The notes: generated by a model from the sequence alone, not told the origin. A stretch of DNA of 64,000 nucleotides from Aeromonas veronii bv. veronii (GCF_000820225.1 NZ_CDDK01000004.1:95824-159823), one strand, 5' to 3'. Shown: positions 8,089 through 18,061, counted from the first letter of the stretch. Numbers and translations are program-made.

Positions 8089-11000
8089 ATGCGCCTCTTC
8101 GACTCTCCCTCTGCTTCTCACCGCTCTACCGCCGGAACCGGCGCTCTGCGCCGCCGCTGCTCGGCCCTGCTGCTTTGCGGGGTGGTCGGTTTGATGTCTG
8201 GTTGCGGCCCTGACAAGCCCGCCAGCCAAGTACCGACCACAGAATCTACAGCGCTGCAGGAGGCCGGGGCGCCAACTTCTGTAGTGCAGGCCAATGCCCG
8301 CCAATATCGCGATGCGCCGGCACTGGCGCTGGTCTTCTCCGGCCCCCTGGCGCCGAAGGCAAACTGGCAGAGCTGGCTCGGGGTCAGTGAGGGGGGCAAG
8401 CAGGTGCAGGGGGAGTGGATCCTCGCCGACGATGGTCGCACCCTCTATTTCCCGAACGTTCAGCCCGATAAAAGCTATGAAGTGAGCCTCAAAGCGGGGC
8501 TGGGCCCATCCCCCCAGAGCTGGACCCTCAAGACCCGCCCGCTGGAGGCGGGGGCCTCCTTTACCGCCAGTGGCATGGTATTGCCGCTGCGTCAGGAACT
8601 TCGCTTGCCCATCAGCGCGGTCAATGTGGACGAGGTCAATATCGACTTCTTTCGGGTCGATGCGGAATATCTGCCCCGTTTTCTGGCGGAATATCGCCCC
8701 GGTGCCGGCATGGGTAACTGGGAGCTTGAGCAGATCACCAAGCGGGCCAAGCGGGTATTCAGTGGCCGCTATGCGCTGGAGCTCGATGCCAACCGGCGCG
8801 AGACCCGCCTCATCAATGTGAAGGAGCCGCAGCTGGCGGAGGCTGGCGTCTACTTTGCAGTGATGTCGCCCCTTGGCAATTACGACTGGCGCAAGGAGAC
8901 CACCTATTTCGCGGTGAGCGACATGGGGGTCAGTGCCCGCCGTTACCGCGATCAGCTGGAGGTGTTCGTGAGCTCCCTGGCCAGCGCCGACCCGCTCAAG
9001 GATGTGCAGCTCTCCCTGCTCGACGAGAAAGGCAACCGGCTGCAGGTGCAAACCACCGATCCGCAGGGCCATCGCCGCTTCGATCAGGTGCAGGGTGCTC
9101 GCTTGCTGCTGGCCGAGCAGGGCAACCATCTGGCGGTGCTGCGCCTCGATGGGGCTGCGCTCGATCTCTCCACCTTCGATCTCGGCACCCAGCCCTGGCA
9201 GGCCCAGCAGTTGTATCTCTTTAGCGGGCGCGACCTTTATCGCCCCGGCGAGCGGCTCGACAGCGAGATCCTGCTCAAGGGCCAAGATGGCCAGCTGTTG
9301 CCGGGCATGGTGGTGGAGCTGGAGGTGAAACAGCCGGATGGTCAGCTGCTCGAACAAAAGCGGCTGCTGCCGGACAATTTGGGCGCGGCCCACTACGGTC
9401 TGCGTTTGCCGGATGATGCGCCGCTCGGGCGCTGGACCATCAACCTCAAGACCGCCGCTGGCAGCCGCTTTGAGTGGCCCTTTTTGGTGGAGGAGTTCTT
9501 GCCGGAGCGGCTCAAACTGCAGCTTGGCAAGGGGCCGGATGGTGAAGTGACGGATCTGGACGCCTCCCTCACCCTGCCGCTGCAAGGGGACTATCTCTAT
9601 GGCGCCCCTGCGAGCGCCACCAAGGCCAAGGCGGAGGTAAAAATCAGCCGCGCTACCATGCCTTTCACCCAGTGGCAGGAGTTCACTCTGGGTGACGTGC
9701 TGCTCACCGAGCAGGCCAAGGAGCTCGAGGCGCGCAGTCTCACCCTAGATGCGCAGGGGCAGGGGACTTTTTCGCTTGCTGATGAGCTCGACGGGGTGCG
9801 TGCCCTCGGGCCGCTGGAGGTGGCCTATCGGGTATCGCTCTCCGAACCCGGTGGCCGCGCCGTCAATCGCAGCCGCACCCAGTATGGCTGGCCCGCAGGC
9901 AGTCAGTGGCCGGCGCTCAAGGCCGACTTCGTGGCCGATCGTGTGGAAGGGGGCAAGCCGCTCCCCTTCCAGATCCTCAACCTCGATGAGCAAGGCCAAC
10001 CGGTGGCGGGGGCGGTGAAGGTGCGCCTTATCAACGAGTACCGCGACTACTACTGGCACTACGCCGATGGGGAGGGGTGGAAGTACGAGTTCAACAGCCA
10101 GCCTTATCTGGAGCAGGAGCAGACCCTGCAGCTGGATGGCAAGGGGCCGACCCCGCTCACGCTGCAACTGGCGGCGGGCTGGTATCGGTTGGAGGTTGAG
10201 AACAGTCAGGGCCATCAATCCAGCCTGCGGGTTGAGATTGGCAGTTACGCCTGGGGCGGCGGTGGCGAGCAGGCGCGGCCTGACAAGATTGCCATCACCC
10301 TCGACAAGCGCGCCTATCAGGCGGGCGACAAGGCCAAAGTGACGCTGGTGGCCCCGCGCCCCGGCAAGGGGTTGTTGCTGGTGGAAGATGGCGACGGCCT
10401 GCGCTGGTGGCAGCGTATCGAGCTCAAGGGGGCCGGTGGCGATGCCAAGGATGCCCGCGGCGAGTTCGATATCCCGGTCAGGCCCGAGTGGCAGCGCCAT
10501 GACTTGCATATCTCGGCCCAGATCGCCGCGCCAGACAGCGCCTCCAAACCGGTCAGCAGCCAGCAGGGGCAGAGCCTGCGCTCGGTCGGACTGGTGCCGC
10601 TCACCCTAGACCGGGAAGCGCGCCGTCTGCCACTCACCCTGAGCGCGCCTGATAAAGCGGTGCCGCTTACCCGGCTGGAAGTGACCGCCACCTCCACCCC
10701 CAATAGCCAAGGCCGTGTGGTGCTGGCGGCGGTGGATCGGGGCGTGCTCAATATCAGCGATTACCAGCCCCTCGACCCGTTCGAGATCTTCTTTGGTCGC
10801 AAGCGCTTCGCCCAAGATTTGTTCGACAACTACGGCCAGGTGATCCCGCCGCAGGATGGCAAGCTGGCCCGCCTCAACTATGGGGGCGATCGGGCGCCGC
10901 TGAAAAAGGGTGGCGCGCTGGAGAGCCGGGTCGAGATAGCTGCACTCTGGAGCGGCGAGGTGAGTTTTGACCAGCAGGGTAAAGCGGTGATCCCGCTCGA

Positions 11001-12972
11001 CTTGCCCAACTTCAACGGCGAACTGGCGCTGATGGCGCTGGCCTGGAACGAACAGCAAGTGGGTGAGGCCGAGCGCGCCGTCAAGGTGGTGGCGCCCTTG
11101 GTGGCCGAGATCGGCTGGCCGCGCTTTGGCGCCAGAGGCGATGAGACCCGGGCATTGGTGCAGTTGCGCAACATGAGCGGCGAAGATCAGACCCTCTCCC
11201 TTGTCTGGACCCTCAATGGTGGGCTCAAGGCAAACGGCGAGCTACCCCGCACCCTGGCCCTTAAAAATGGCGAGGAGCAGTGGCTGACCCTGCCGCTCAC
11301 CGTGACCGGGGCAAGCGGCGTGGCAAGCCTGCAGTTGGCGGCCAGCGGCAAGGATTTTGCCATCAGCCGCGACTGGACTTTGCCGCTGCGCTCCCCCTGG
11401 CCGGCCGAGACTCGCCAGCGCTACCAGATGCTGGCTCCCGGCCAGCAGATGAGCTTTGCGCCAGCTGAGCTGACCGGGCTGGATCGCGCCAACCTGCAGG
11501 GGCTGCTCAGCCTCTCCGGCACCCCCCCTTGGGATCCGGCAGCCCAGTGGCAGGCGCTGGCCGACTACCCCTACGCCTGTCTGGAGCAGACCCTGTCCCG
11601 TGCCTGGCCTTACTTGCTGACCACGGCGGATGAGCGGGCCGCCTGGAGCAAACCCGCAGAGGGCAAGAAAGCGGCGAGTGAGGCGGATGTGCAACGCGCC
11701 CTGCTGCAACGGCTGCAGCGGTTGCAACTGCCAAGCGGTGGCTTTGGCCTGTGGGATGGCCGCTCCGACGAGGAGCAGTGGCTCACCGCCTATGCCGCCG
11801 ACTACCTGCTGGCGCGCAAGGAGGCGGGTGACGCCGTGCCGGAGGCGATGCTCAATCAGGCGCTGAACCGGCTGCAAAGCTATCTCACCGACAGCCAGTA
11901 CGGCGAGCGTTGGAGCAGTGCCCCCGAGCACAGCCGGCTGGCCTATCAGGCTTACAGCGCCTATGTGCTGGCCCGGGTAGGCAAGGCACCGCTCGCTACC
12001 CTGCGTCTTATCTGGGAGCAGCAGGCCGATCACGCCCGCTCCGGTTTGCCGCTCTTGCACCTCTCGCTGGCCCTCTCGGCCATGGGGGATGAGCAGAACG
12101 CCGCCAAGGCCCTCAGCCGGGCATTGGCGACCGAGCGTGGTGATGAATATCTGGGTGATTACGGCTCACCGCTGCGCGATGAAGCTCTTGAGTTCTCCTT
12201 GCTGCGCCAGCACAAGCTGGCTGTGGAGCGCTGGCCGGCCCTCAGTGCCAAGGTGGCAGATACCCTGGCTCACCGTCAGTGGCTCAGCACTCAGGAGCGG
12301 CTCGCCCTGCTGCGACTCGCCCGCTTCGATCCGGCCGCAGACTGGCAGGCCAAGGTAACTTCCTCTCTTGGCAGTGGATCCCTGAGCGGTTCGGCTCCGC
12401 TGCAGCAGGGCGCCCCCGAGGCGCTGGCGGCGAGCTCCGTCACCAACGAGGGCAGGGGGGCCCTCTATGTGCAGCGTACTCTGGTAGGTTACCCAGAACA
12501 GGCACCGGCACGGATCAGCAAGGGGATGAGCGTGACCCGCAGCTGGTTCAACAGCGACGGTCAGCCGTTTGATCCCGCCAAGGTGAAGGTCGGCGATCTG
12601 GTGGTGGTGCGGCTCAACGTCAGCAGTGAGTCGGCGGTGCCCGATGCCCTGCTGGTGGAGATGGTGCCCGCCGGCTTCGAGCTGGAGAACCCGGCCCTTG
12701 GCAACAGCATCAAGCTCGAAGAGCTCTCCATCGAGGGGAAACCGGCGTGGCAGAGTGAGTGGAACGACTATCTCAAGCATCAGGAGTTTCGCGATGACCG
12801 CTACACGGCAGCGCTGGATCTGAGCGAGGGGAGCAACCAGCAACTGGTCTACCTGATGCGTGCAGTGACGCCGGGTCGCTATCAGGTGCCGCCGACCCAG
12901 GTGGAGGATATGTACCGGCCCGAGCTGCGGGCAGTGGGTGAGGATATCCACGAGGTGCGTATCTCTGAGTAA
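8089..12972 (+). CDS. yfhM: Bacterial alpha-2-macroglobulin family lipoprotein (YfhM-like)
   Basis: This is a periplasmic, lipid-anchored protease trap of 1627 residues. An N-terminal signal peptide ends in a lipobox LMSGC, followed by several MG domains. A thioester motif YACLEQ near residue 1164 keeps the Cys-x-Glu-Gln needed for covalent capture of attacking proteases. The C-terminal receptor-like domain precedes a 35-base overlap with the PBP1C gene. This pairing is conserved in E. coli (yfhM-pbpC) and links protease defence to peptidoglycan repair. Start chosen at ATG 8089 (MRLFDSPS), behind GGGATGGA; ATG 8080, ATG 8029 and GTG 8011 are in-frame alternatives. Confidence 0.95.
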   Translation: MRLFDSPSASHRSTAGTGALRRRCSALLLCGVVGLMSGCGPDKPASQVPTTESTALQEAGAPTSVVQANARQYRDAPALALVFSGPLAPKANWQSWLGVSEGGKQVQGEWILADDGRTLYFPNVQPDKSYEVSLKAGLGPSPQSWTLKTRPLEAGASFTASGMVLPLRQELRLPISAVNVDEVNIDFFRVDAEYLPRFLAEYRPGAGMGNWELEQITKRAKRVFSGRYALELDANRRETRLINVKEPQLAEAGVYFAVMSPLGNYDWRKETTYFAVSDMGVSARRYRDQLEVFVSSLASADPLKDVQLSLLDEKGNRLQVQTTDPQGHRRFDQVQGARLLLAEQGNHLAVLRLDGAALDLSTFDLGTQPWQAQQLYLFSGRDLYRPGERLDSEILLKGQDGQLLPGMVVELEVKQPDGQLLEQKRLLPDNLGAAHYGLRLPDDAPLGRWTINLKTAAGSRFEWPFLVEEFLPERLKLQLGKGPDGEVTDLDASLTLPLQGDYLYGAPASATKAKAEVKISRATMPFTQWQEFTLGDVLLTEQAKELEARSLTLDAQGQGTFSLADELDGVRALGPLEVAYRVSLSEPGGRAVNRSRTQYGWPAGSQWPALKADFVADRVEGGKPLPFQILNLDEQGQPVAGAVKVRLINEYRDYYWHYADGEGWKYEFNSQPYLEQEQTLQLDGKGPTPLTLQLAAGWYRLEVENSQGHQSSLRVEIGSYAWGGGGEQARPDKIAITLDKRAYQAGDKAKVTLVAPRPGKGLLLVEDGDGLRWWQRIELKGAGGDAKDARGEFDIPVRPEWQRHDLHISAQIAAPDSASKPVSSQQGQSLRSVGLVPLTLDREARRLPLTLSAPDKAVPLTRLEVTATSTPNSQGRVVLAAVDRGVLNISDYQPLDPFEIFFGRKRFAQDLFDNYGQVIPPQDGKLARLNYGGDRAPLKKGGALESRVEIAALWSGEVSFDQQGKAVIPLDLPNFNGELALMALAWNEQQVGEAERAVKVVAPLVAEIGWPRFGARGDETRALVQLRNMSGEDQTLSLVWTLNGGLKANGELPRTLALKNGEEQWLTLPLTVTGASGVASLQLAASGKDFAISRDWTLPLRSPWPAETRQRYQMLAPGQQMSFAPAELTGLDRANLQGLLSLSGTPPWDPAAQWQALADYPYACLEQTLSRAWPYLLTTADERAAWSKPAEGKKAASEADVQRALLQRLQRLQLPSGGFGLWDGRSDEEQWLTAYAADYLLARKEAGDAVPEAMLNQALNRLQSYLTDSQYGERWSSAPEHSRLAYQAYSAYVLARVGKAPLATLRLIWEQQADHARSGLPLLHLSLALSAMGDEQNAAKALSRALATERGDEYLGDYGSPLRDEALEFSLLRQHKLAVERWPALSAKVADTLAHRQWLSTQERLALLRLARFDPAADWQAKVTSSLGSGSLSGSAPLQQGAPEALAASSVTNEGRGALYVQRTLVGYPEQAPARISKGMSVTRSWFNSDGQPFDPAKVKVGDLVVVRLNVSSESAVPDALLVEMVPAGFELENPALGNSIKLEELSIEGKPAWQSEWNDYLKHQEFRDDRYTAALDLSEGSNQQLVYLMRAVTPGRYQVPPTQVEDMYRPELRAVGEDIHEVRISE

Positions 12973-15370
12973 CAAACCCACCCTTGAGCGGGTTCGCCCG
13001 CTCACTTTCTGGCAGCGCGGCTGGTTGAAATTGGGTCGCTGTGGCCACGCTGGCTGGCGCTGGCTTGGCGGTCTGCCGCGCTGGCTGCGTTTCTCGGTGC
13101 TGGGAGTTGTAGCACTGCTGCTGTCATTGCTGGCGCTGGATCGGATTTTCCCGCCGCCGCCACTCGACCCCGCCTATGCGCGGGTGGTGCTCGACATGAA
13201 AGGGCGACCGCTGCGCGCCTTTGCCGATACCAGCGGCGTGTGGCGCTACCCCGTGACCCTGGAGCAGGTCTCCCCCCGCTATATCGAGGCGTTGCTGGGT
13301 TACGAGGATCGCTACTTCTGGCGTCATCCCGGGGTCAATCCGGTGGCCATGGTGCGCGGGGTCTGGCAGTGGCTGCGCTATGGGCGGGCTGTGTCGGGCG
13401 GCTCGACCCTCACCATGCAGGTGGCGCGCCTTATCGAGCCCTACCACAGGAGCGTGCCCGGCAAACTGCGTCAGATGGCCCGTGCGCTGCAACTGGAGTG
13501 GCACTACGACAAGCGCACCCTGCTCACCGTCTACCTCAACCGGGCGCCCTTTGGCGGCAACCTGGAGGGGGTGCAGGCGGCAAGTTTTGCCTATCTCGGC
13601 AAGAGCGCGGCCAAGCTGACCTATGCCGAGGCGGCGCTGTTGGCGGTGCTGCCGCAGGCTCCCAGCCGCAATCGGCCGGACCGCCACCCCGAGCGGGCCC
13701 GCGCCGCCCGTGACAAGGTGATGCAGCGGCTGGTAGCGCAAGGCGTCTGGCCCGAACAGGTGTGGCTGGAGGGGCGTATCGAGCCGGTGCTGGCTCGCGG
13801 CCACTTCACGCCGATGGAGGCGCCGCTGTTTGCCCGCCTTGCCGCTGACAATCAGGCTGGGGCGCTGGTGCACACCACCATTGATGGCGATCTGCAGCGC
13901 TGGCTGGAGGGACGGGTGGCGAGCTACATTCGCCGTTTCCCCGAGCAGACCTCAGCAGCGTTGCTCTTGGTAGACAACAAAACCATGGCGGTGCGCGCCT
14001 ATGTGGGTAGCGCCGAGTATGGCAATTTGCGCCGCCACGGTTATCTCGACATGGTGCAGGCAATCCGCTCTCCCGGCTCCACCCTCAAGCCCTTTATCTA
14101 CGGTCTGGCGATGGATGAAGGGTTGGTGCACTCGGCCTCCCTGCTCTCCGATGCGCCGAGGCTGGGGTCTGATTATCGCCCCGCCAACTTTTCCGGCGCC
14201 TTTCAGGGGCCGGTGACCCTGGCCCAGGCGCTGCAGCAATCCCTCAATGTACCGGCGGTGCAGGTGCTGGAGGCGCTTGGGCCGGACAAACTGGTCAGCC
14301 GCCTCGACAACGCCGGGGTGCGGCTGGCGCTCTCCGACAAACCCAATCCGGCCATCGCGCTGGGAGCGGCGGGCATTCGGCTTGAGCAACTGGTGGCGCT
14401 CTACAGCTCGCTGACCCGGCAGGGGCAGGTGGCTATGCCGGTCTGGCTGGCGGGGCAGCAGGCGGTGTCGCGTCCCTTGCTGAGCCCTGGCGCGGCCTGG
14501 ATCATCTGGCAAATATTGAGCGCGCAGGGACGGGCTGATCAGCCCTTTGCCAGCGAGGCAACCGGCCGGGTCAATCGACTGGCCTGGAAGACCGGCACCA
14601 GCTATGGCTATCGCGACAGCTGGGCGATGGGGGTCTCCGGTCGCTGGACTATTGGCGTCTGGCTGGGGCGCCCCGACGGTACCCCCATGCCCGGTTTTTA
14701 CGGCCAGAGCGCGGCGGTGCCGCTGCTGCTCTCGGTCTACTCGCGGCTCTCGGACAACAGCCCTCTGCCGGCACAGCCCAACACGGTGAGCGAGGCTGAG
14801 GTCTGCTGGCCGCTGGGGCGCAAGGCCAGCGCGACCTTGCCAGAGGCCTGTTTGCAGCGCCAGAGCGCCTGGTTGCTGGAAGGGCGTGATCCCCCCACCT
14901 TGCCGGATCCCATGGACTGGCCCTCGCCGCTGCGCCAGGTTGCACTCACTGCCGAAGGCAAGCCGACGCTGACCTGTTGCCACGATGCGGCAAAATCCGG
15001 TTTTCGGGCCCTGTGGCCTTTGTCGTTGGAACCTTGGCGGTCCCCCGGCGAGCGGCGGCAGGCGCTGCTCGCCAGCGGTTGTGCAGGGGAGGGGCAGAGC
15101 GCCGAGCTGCAGGCCCCCATTCGCATCGTGGCGCTGGGGGAGGGCAACCTTATCCGCAGTCAGCGTTACCGGTTGCAACCCAAAGTGCTGGGCGGTGTTG
15201 GCAAGCCAGCTTGGTTTCTCAACGGTCAGCGGCTGCGCTGGGACGGGGATCAGGTGTTGAGCGTGGCGGGGCGCTATCAGCTGGTGGTGGTGGATGAAGC
15301 AGGCAACAGCGATCGCATCGAGTTTCGCGTGGTGCATCCTGACGGTGATGCCGGCACCATCACCCGTTGA
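12938..15370 (+). CDS. pbpC: Penicillin-binding protein 1C (bifunctional transglycosylase/transpeptidase)
   Basis: This class A PBP of about 810 residues is an inner-membrane protein with a periplasmic catalytic part. After a single membrane segment (LRFSVLGVVALLLSLLAL) comes the GT51 glycosyltransferase with the catalytic Glu near 122 (YEDRYFWRHPG) and GGSTLTMQVAR. The transpeptidase carries the SxxK serine near 378 (SPGSTLKP), SLN (SLNVPAV) and KTGTS near 551. The C-terminal BiPBP_C domain (about 700-800) distinguishes PBP1C. GTG at 12938 overlaps the macroglobulin gene; no ATG exists before the membrane segment, so the exact start is uncertain. Confidence 0.95.
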   Translation: MRISTRCVSLSNKPTLERVRPLTFWQRGWLKLGRCGHAGWRWLGGLPRWLRFSVLGVVALLLSLLALDRIFPPPPLDPAYARVVLDMKGRPLRAFADTSGVWRYPVTLEQVSPRYIEALLGYEDRYFWRHPGVNPVAMVRGVWQWLRYGRAVSGGSTLTMQVARLIEPYHRSVPGKLRQMARALQLEWHYDKRTLLTVYLNRAPFGGNLEGVQAASFAYLGKSAAKLTYAEAALLAVLPQAPSRNRPDRHPERARAARDKVMQRLVAQGVWPEQVWLEGRIEPVLARGHFTPMEAPLFARLAADNQAGALVHTTIDGDLQRWLEGRVASYIRRFPEQTSAALLLVDNKTMAVRAYVGSAEYGNLRRHGYLDMVQAIRSPGSTLKPFIYGLAMDEGLVHSASLLSDAPRLGSDYRPANFSGAFQGPVTLAQALQQSLNVPAVQVLEALGPDKLVSRLDNAGVRLALSDKPNPAIALGAAGIRLEQLVALYSSLTRQGQVAMPVWLAGQQAVSRPLLSPGAAWIIWQILSAQGRADQPFASEATGRVNRLAWKTGTSYGYRDSWAMGVSGRWTIGVWLGRPDGTPMPGFYGQSAAVPLLLSVYSRLSDNSPLPAQPNTVSEAEVCWPLGRKASATLPEACLQRQSAWLLEGRDPPTLPDPMDWPSPLRQVALTAEGKPTLTCCHDAAKSGFRALWPLSLEPWRSPGERRQALLASGCAGEGQSAELQAPIRIVALGEGNLIRSQRYRLQPKVLGGVGKPAWFLNGQRLRWDGDQVLSVAGRYQLVVVDEAGNSDRIEFRVVHPDGDAGTITR

Positions 15371-15428
15371 GCGTTTTGCCGACAGTCATTGAGGCGAATG
15401 TAATTAACCATTTGAAATGCATCAATAT

Positions 15429-15457
15429 TTGATTGGGTGAATTAACTTGTGAATAAT
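15429..15457 (+). promoter_or_regulatory. Promoter for the small lipoprotein gene
   Basis: TTGATT (15429-15434), 17 bases, then AATAAT (15452-15457), in an AT-rich 120-base gap after pbpC. It lies about 35 bases upstream of the TTG start. Confidence 0.6.
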
Positions 15458-15492
15458 TACGAATTCATTCAAATCCAATCGGGAGTTCTCTT

Positions 15493-15741
15493 TTGCTGCG
15501 TGTTCTGTGTCCCTTGCTGGTGCTGATGAGTTCGGGCTGTGCCACTACCAATCATGGTGATCACCATGTTTCTCCTGAACGTACCGGGTTCTATTCACCT
15601 TTCGAACCCGTTTCCGAGAGTTTTGTACGTTGTTATCAGAAACAGTTTGCCTGTACCCCTGCCAATATCCGCCGTGACAGGGCGATGGAGGCGCGCAGGC
15701 AGGCGCAAGAGCAGGCCAATCATCGTGGTGATGATTGGTAG
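15493..15741 (+). CDS. Small predicted lipoprotein, unknown function
   Basis: This 82-residue protein has a short hydrophobic signal and a lipobox (LMSSGC, Cys at 16), so it should be exported and lipid-anchored. The mature part is polar, with two further cysteines (FVRCYQKQFAC) and an Arg/Gln-rich end. I do not recognise a family. TTG at 15493 is supported by GGGAG 7 bases upstream and by a promoter just before it. The gene stands alone and ends at a strong terminator. Confidence 0.75.
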   Translation: MLRVLCPLLVLMSSGCATTNHGDHHVSPERTGFYSPFEPVSESFVRCYQKQFACTPANIRRDRAMEARRQAQEQANHRGDDW

Positions 15742-15756
15742 GCCGCAGATAACGAG

Positions 15757-15785
15757 AGGGGTTGGCAAATGCCAACCCCTTTTTC
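15757..15785 (+). terminator. Intrinsic terminator after the small lipoprotein
   Basis: AGGGGTTGGC (15757-15766) pairs with GCCAACCCCT (15771-15780) around an AAAT loop and is followed by a T-run. Confidence 0.9.
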
Positions 15786-15796
15786 ATTCCGCCCAT

Positions 15797-16765
15797 TCAG
15801 CCCGGTTGGCGCAGATGGCCGAGCCGGGTGAAGAAGTGCTGGCTCTTGCGCTGGTGAAAGTGGCTCTTCTTGATGGGATGGAAGATGAGGTGGCTTTCGG
15901 GATGGCTTGCTTTTAACTGGTGGAGCATGGCTACGGCGGGCAGGCTGGTGCTGACCAGGGTGGTGAGTGGCATGCTGAGGGTCTCGGGCCCGAGCAGTTG
16001 ATTGAGCCCTTGCTGAGCCTGCTCAAAGCGGGTCAGGGCCGCCGGGTCGGCATAGCCGCTACCCAGCATGGTGAGCAGGTTGTCGAGGGCCAGATGAAAT
16101 TCGGCCAACTGCTGGCGAAAGCCGCTGCGCCCGCGCAGGGCAATCAGCTCTGCAAACGGAATGTCGGCCAGGTGAGTAGGCACTTGCAACGGGATCTCGA
16201 GGAGGAAGCAATCCTGACCGCCGCGATTGTGGTAGCGGGATTCGAGCAGATGGAGCAGGCGGTCGAGATAGTCGTGATCGGTAATAAGCGCCCCGTCATT
16301 GGCGAGTGCCCACTCACGGGCAAGGCGCATGGAGATCAGGTTGGCAAAGCGTCGCGCCATTCTGATCCCCCCCTCATCCCGGGTCGCAAAGCTGTGAGTA
16401 AGGCAAAAGCCGTGCAGCCGCTCCAGCCCCACCTGATCCGGGCAGAAGCAGTCGTGGTTGGCCTCCTGACGCCAGCGACCAATCAGCTCCTTGTTGCCAA
16501 ACACCTTGTGGCGGACGAAATCGGGGGCCACCAGGCCGCTTATCTGGCTCTCCAGTTGCGGGGTAATGGCGGCAAAGAAGGCGGCATCGGGCCGCTCGGC
16601 CAGCAGATCGGTCTGCTGTTGAAGGGTATCGAGCAGGGCGGTGAGACCGCTCTTTTCGCTGACGGTGAAGACGAAGGCGAGCCGCTCCAGATAGAGCAGG
16701 GCAAATTTGAGCCAGAGCTCGTCGCGTACCTCCATGCCGGGGTAGTAGATGTAAGTTTTTACCAC
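15797..16765 (-). CDS. DUF6236-like protein at the phage-host junction, 5' end possibly replaced
   Basis: The 322-residue product starts MVKTYIYYPGMEVRDELWLKFALLYLER-like, which resembles the opening of the DUF6236 family (function unknown). The only upstream in-frame start is GTG at 16765, with no convincing ribosome site. The integrase stop codon is 21 bases away. The gene is therefore host DNA whose promoter, and perhaps first codons, were exchanged at integration. Whether the protein is still made is unknown. The terminator between it and the lipoprotein gene favours the opposite strand. Confidence 0.75.
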   Translation of the reverse strand: MVKTYIYYPGMEVRDELWLKFALLYLERLAFVFTVSEKSGLTALLDTLQQQTDLLAERPDAAFFAAITPQLESQISGLVAPDFVRHKVFGNKELIGRWRQEANHDCFCPDQVGLERLHGFCLTHSFATRDEGGIRMARRFANLISMRLAREWALANDGALITDHDYLDRLLHLLESRYHNRGGQDCFLLEIPLQVPTHLADIPFAELIALRGRSGFRQQLAEFHLALDNLLTMLGSGYADPAALTRFEQAQQGLNQLLGPETLSMPLTTLVSTSLPAVAMLHQLKASHPESHLIFHPIKKSHFHQRKSQHFFTRLGHLRQPG

Positions 16766-16790
16766 TTTAAAAACAATGCCTTATAGTTAT
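16741..16790. other. Probable left phage-host junction (attL region)
   Basis: The last codons of the integrase gene and the apparent first codons of the DUF6236-like host gene are separated by 21 bases, so the att core should lie in or near this interval. The other prophage end is outside the window, so the core cannot be delimited. No tRNA gene is visible here. Confidence 0.45.
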
Positions 16791-18061
16791 TCGCCATTTT
16801 CTTGGGGCGTGGTTGGGGCAAAATGGCCTTTTGACGTCATCAGTTCCCAGATCCGTGCAGCCTCCGATTTGCTGGCTGACGCGATCCACTTCCCGTAAAC
16901 GGACTGAAGCATTTCAAGATCTGCGTGACCCATCTGGTCGGCGATATAAGCGAGGTTTCCGTGCGATGTCAAATTCCAGCTGGCGAAAGTATGCCGCAGT
17001 TGGTAAAGACGGCGATAGCGGATCCCGGATCGCTCGACCACTCGAACCCACATGGTCACAAATCCAGACTGGGTGAACCAGTCTCCCGAGTTGTGCTCAA
17101 ACGTCGAGGTCAGTTTTGGCGAGAACACCGGACGAACGGAGATGGTTTCCTTGCCGACCTCCTGGTCAACGCTGATCACTACCGGCTTTCTCGAGTAAGT
17201 GAGTTCACGCTGACCTGATAGCGCCTCTATTACCGGGGGCTGCATGTCCACCACTCTGACCAAGCCGGTCTTTGGTAGCTTGAAGTAGTCACCACCCGGG
17301 CCGACGCTGCGCCTTACCGTGATCGTCCGCTTTTCGAAGTCGATATCTTCCCACGCCAGAGCGCGAAGCTCACCGGGGCGCAGGCCGGTATAAACGGATA
17401 CGGTGATCATGCGCTGGTGCTGAACGTGGGTGCAGGCATCCAGTGCCAGCAGGTACTCAGAATATTCGAGCGGGTCGGCAGGTGATCCGTTGCTGGAGGA
17501 TACCAGCTTGAATCCAGCCAACATCTTGCTGGCATCTTTCATGATATCGTTTCGCTCGCACCAGAGCAGAAACTGGCAGAAGCGTTTCAGATAGGTGTTC
17601 ACCGTGGCAGGCCGCAGTTGCGCCATCAGTTCGTTGCGCAGCCGCTCGAGATCCTTTGGCTTCAAGCTGGCCATATCCCTCTCAGGGCCGAGAATAGCAA
17701 GACAGGACTTGAACCCGCAGGGGTAAATCTTTCTGGTGGTCGGCTTGAGAGTTGGCTCCAGCAGTTTCCAGAACTCGGCGCAGGCACTCCCCAGTTGATG
17801 GCGCTTTCTTACCGGGCCGAACTTTTCCGCCGTTCCGCTGTTTGGAAAATGGGAGGCGTAGTTGAAGGTGTTGATGGCGATCTCATGCTTTATTGTGGCC
17901 AGCTTGTTGGCGGCGAATTTCACGTTCGCTTTTGTGATGGGGAGGTCCAAGACCTCCCGGCACCTGACGCCTTTATAGGTGAAGTTGATGCGCAGTTTTT
18001 TGCCATGAACTTCCAATCCTGTGACGCCAGCCACTAGATCATCATGCTTGACTCTACCCAC
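16787..18061 (-). CDS. int: Tyrosine-recombinase integrase with DUF3596-type arm-binding domain
   Basis: This 424-residue site-specific recombinase catalyses attP x attB exchange. The N-terminus (about 10-65, GKKLRINFTYKGVRCREVL) matches the DUF3596 arm-binding domain. A core-binding SAM-like domain follows (about 85-185). The catalytic domain holds TGLRPGELRAL (first Arg), HTFASW after QLR (HxxR-type region RLYQLRHTFASW), GHADLEML and the nucleophilic Tyr in VYGKW. GTG at 18061 has GGAG 8 bases upstream and overlaps the excisionase gene by 28 bases; a second GTG at 18034 overlaps its stop codon and is a possible alternative. Confidence 0.95.
   Translation of the reverse strand: MGRVKHDDLVAGVTGLEVHGKKLRINFTYKGVRCREVLDLPITKANVKFAANKLATIKHEIAINTFNYASHFPNSGTAEKFGPVRKRHQLGSACAEFWKLLEPTLKPTTRKIYPCGFKSCLAILGPERDMASLKPKDLERLRNELMAQLRPATVNTYLKRFCQFLLWCERNDIMKDASKMLAGFKLVSSSNGSPADPLEYSEYLLALDACTHVQHQRMITVSVYTGLRPGELRALAWEDIDFEKRTITVRRSVGPGGDYFKLPKTGLVRVVDMQPPVIEALSGQRELTYSRKPVVISVDQEVGKETISVRPVFSPKLTSTFEHNSGDWFTQSGFVTMWVRVVERSGIRYRRLYQLRHTFASWNLTSHGNLAYIADQMGHADLEMLQSVYGKWIASASKSEAARIWELMTSKGHFAPTTPQENGE

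Noticed and set aside
7528-9585. Long minus-strand ORF of 685 codons
   Set aside because: Antisense to the DedA and macroglobulin genes; Gln/His/Arg-rich composition typical of a GC-rich shadow frame.
13952-15337. 461-codon minus-strand ORF
   Set aside because: Mirror of the pbpC coding strand, no domain and no ribosome site.
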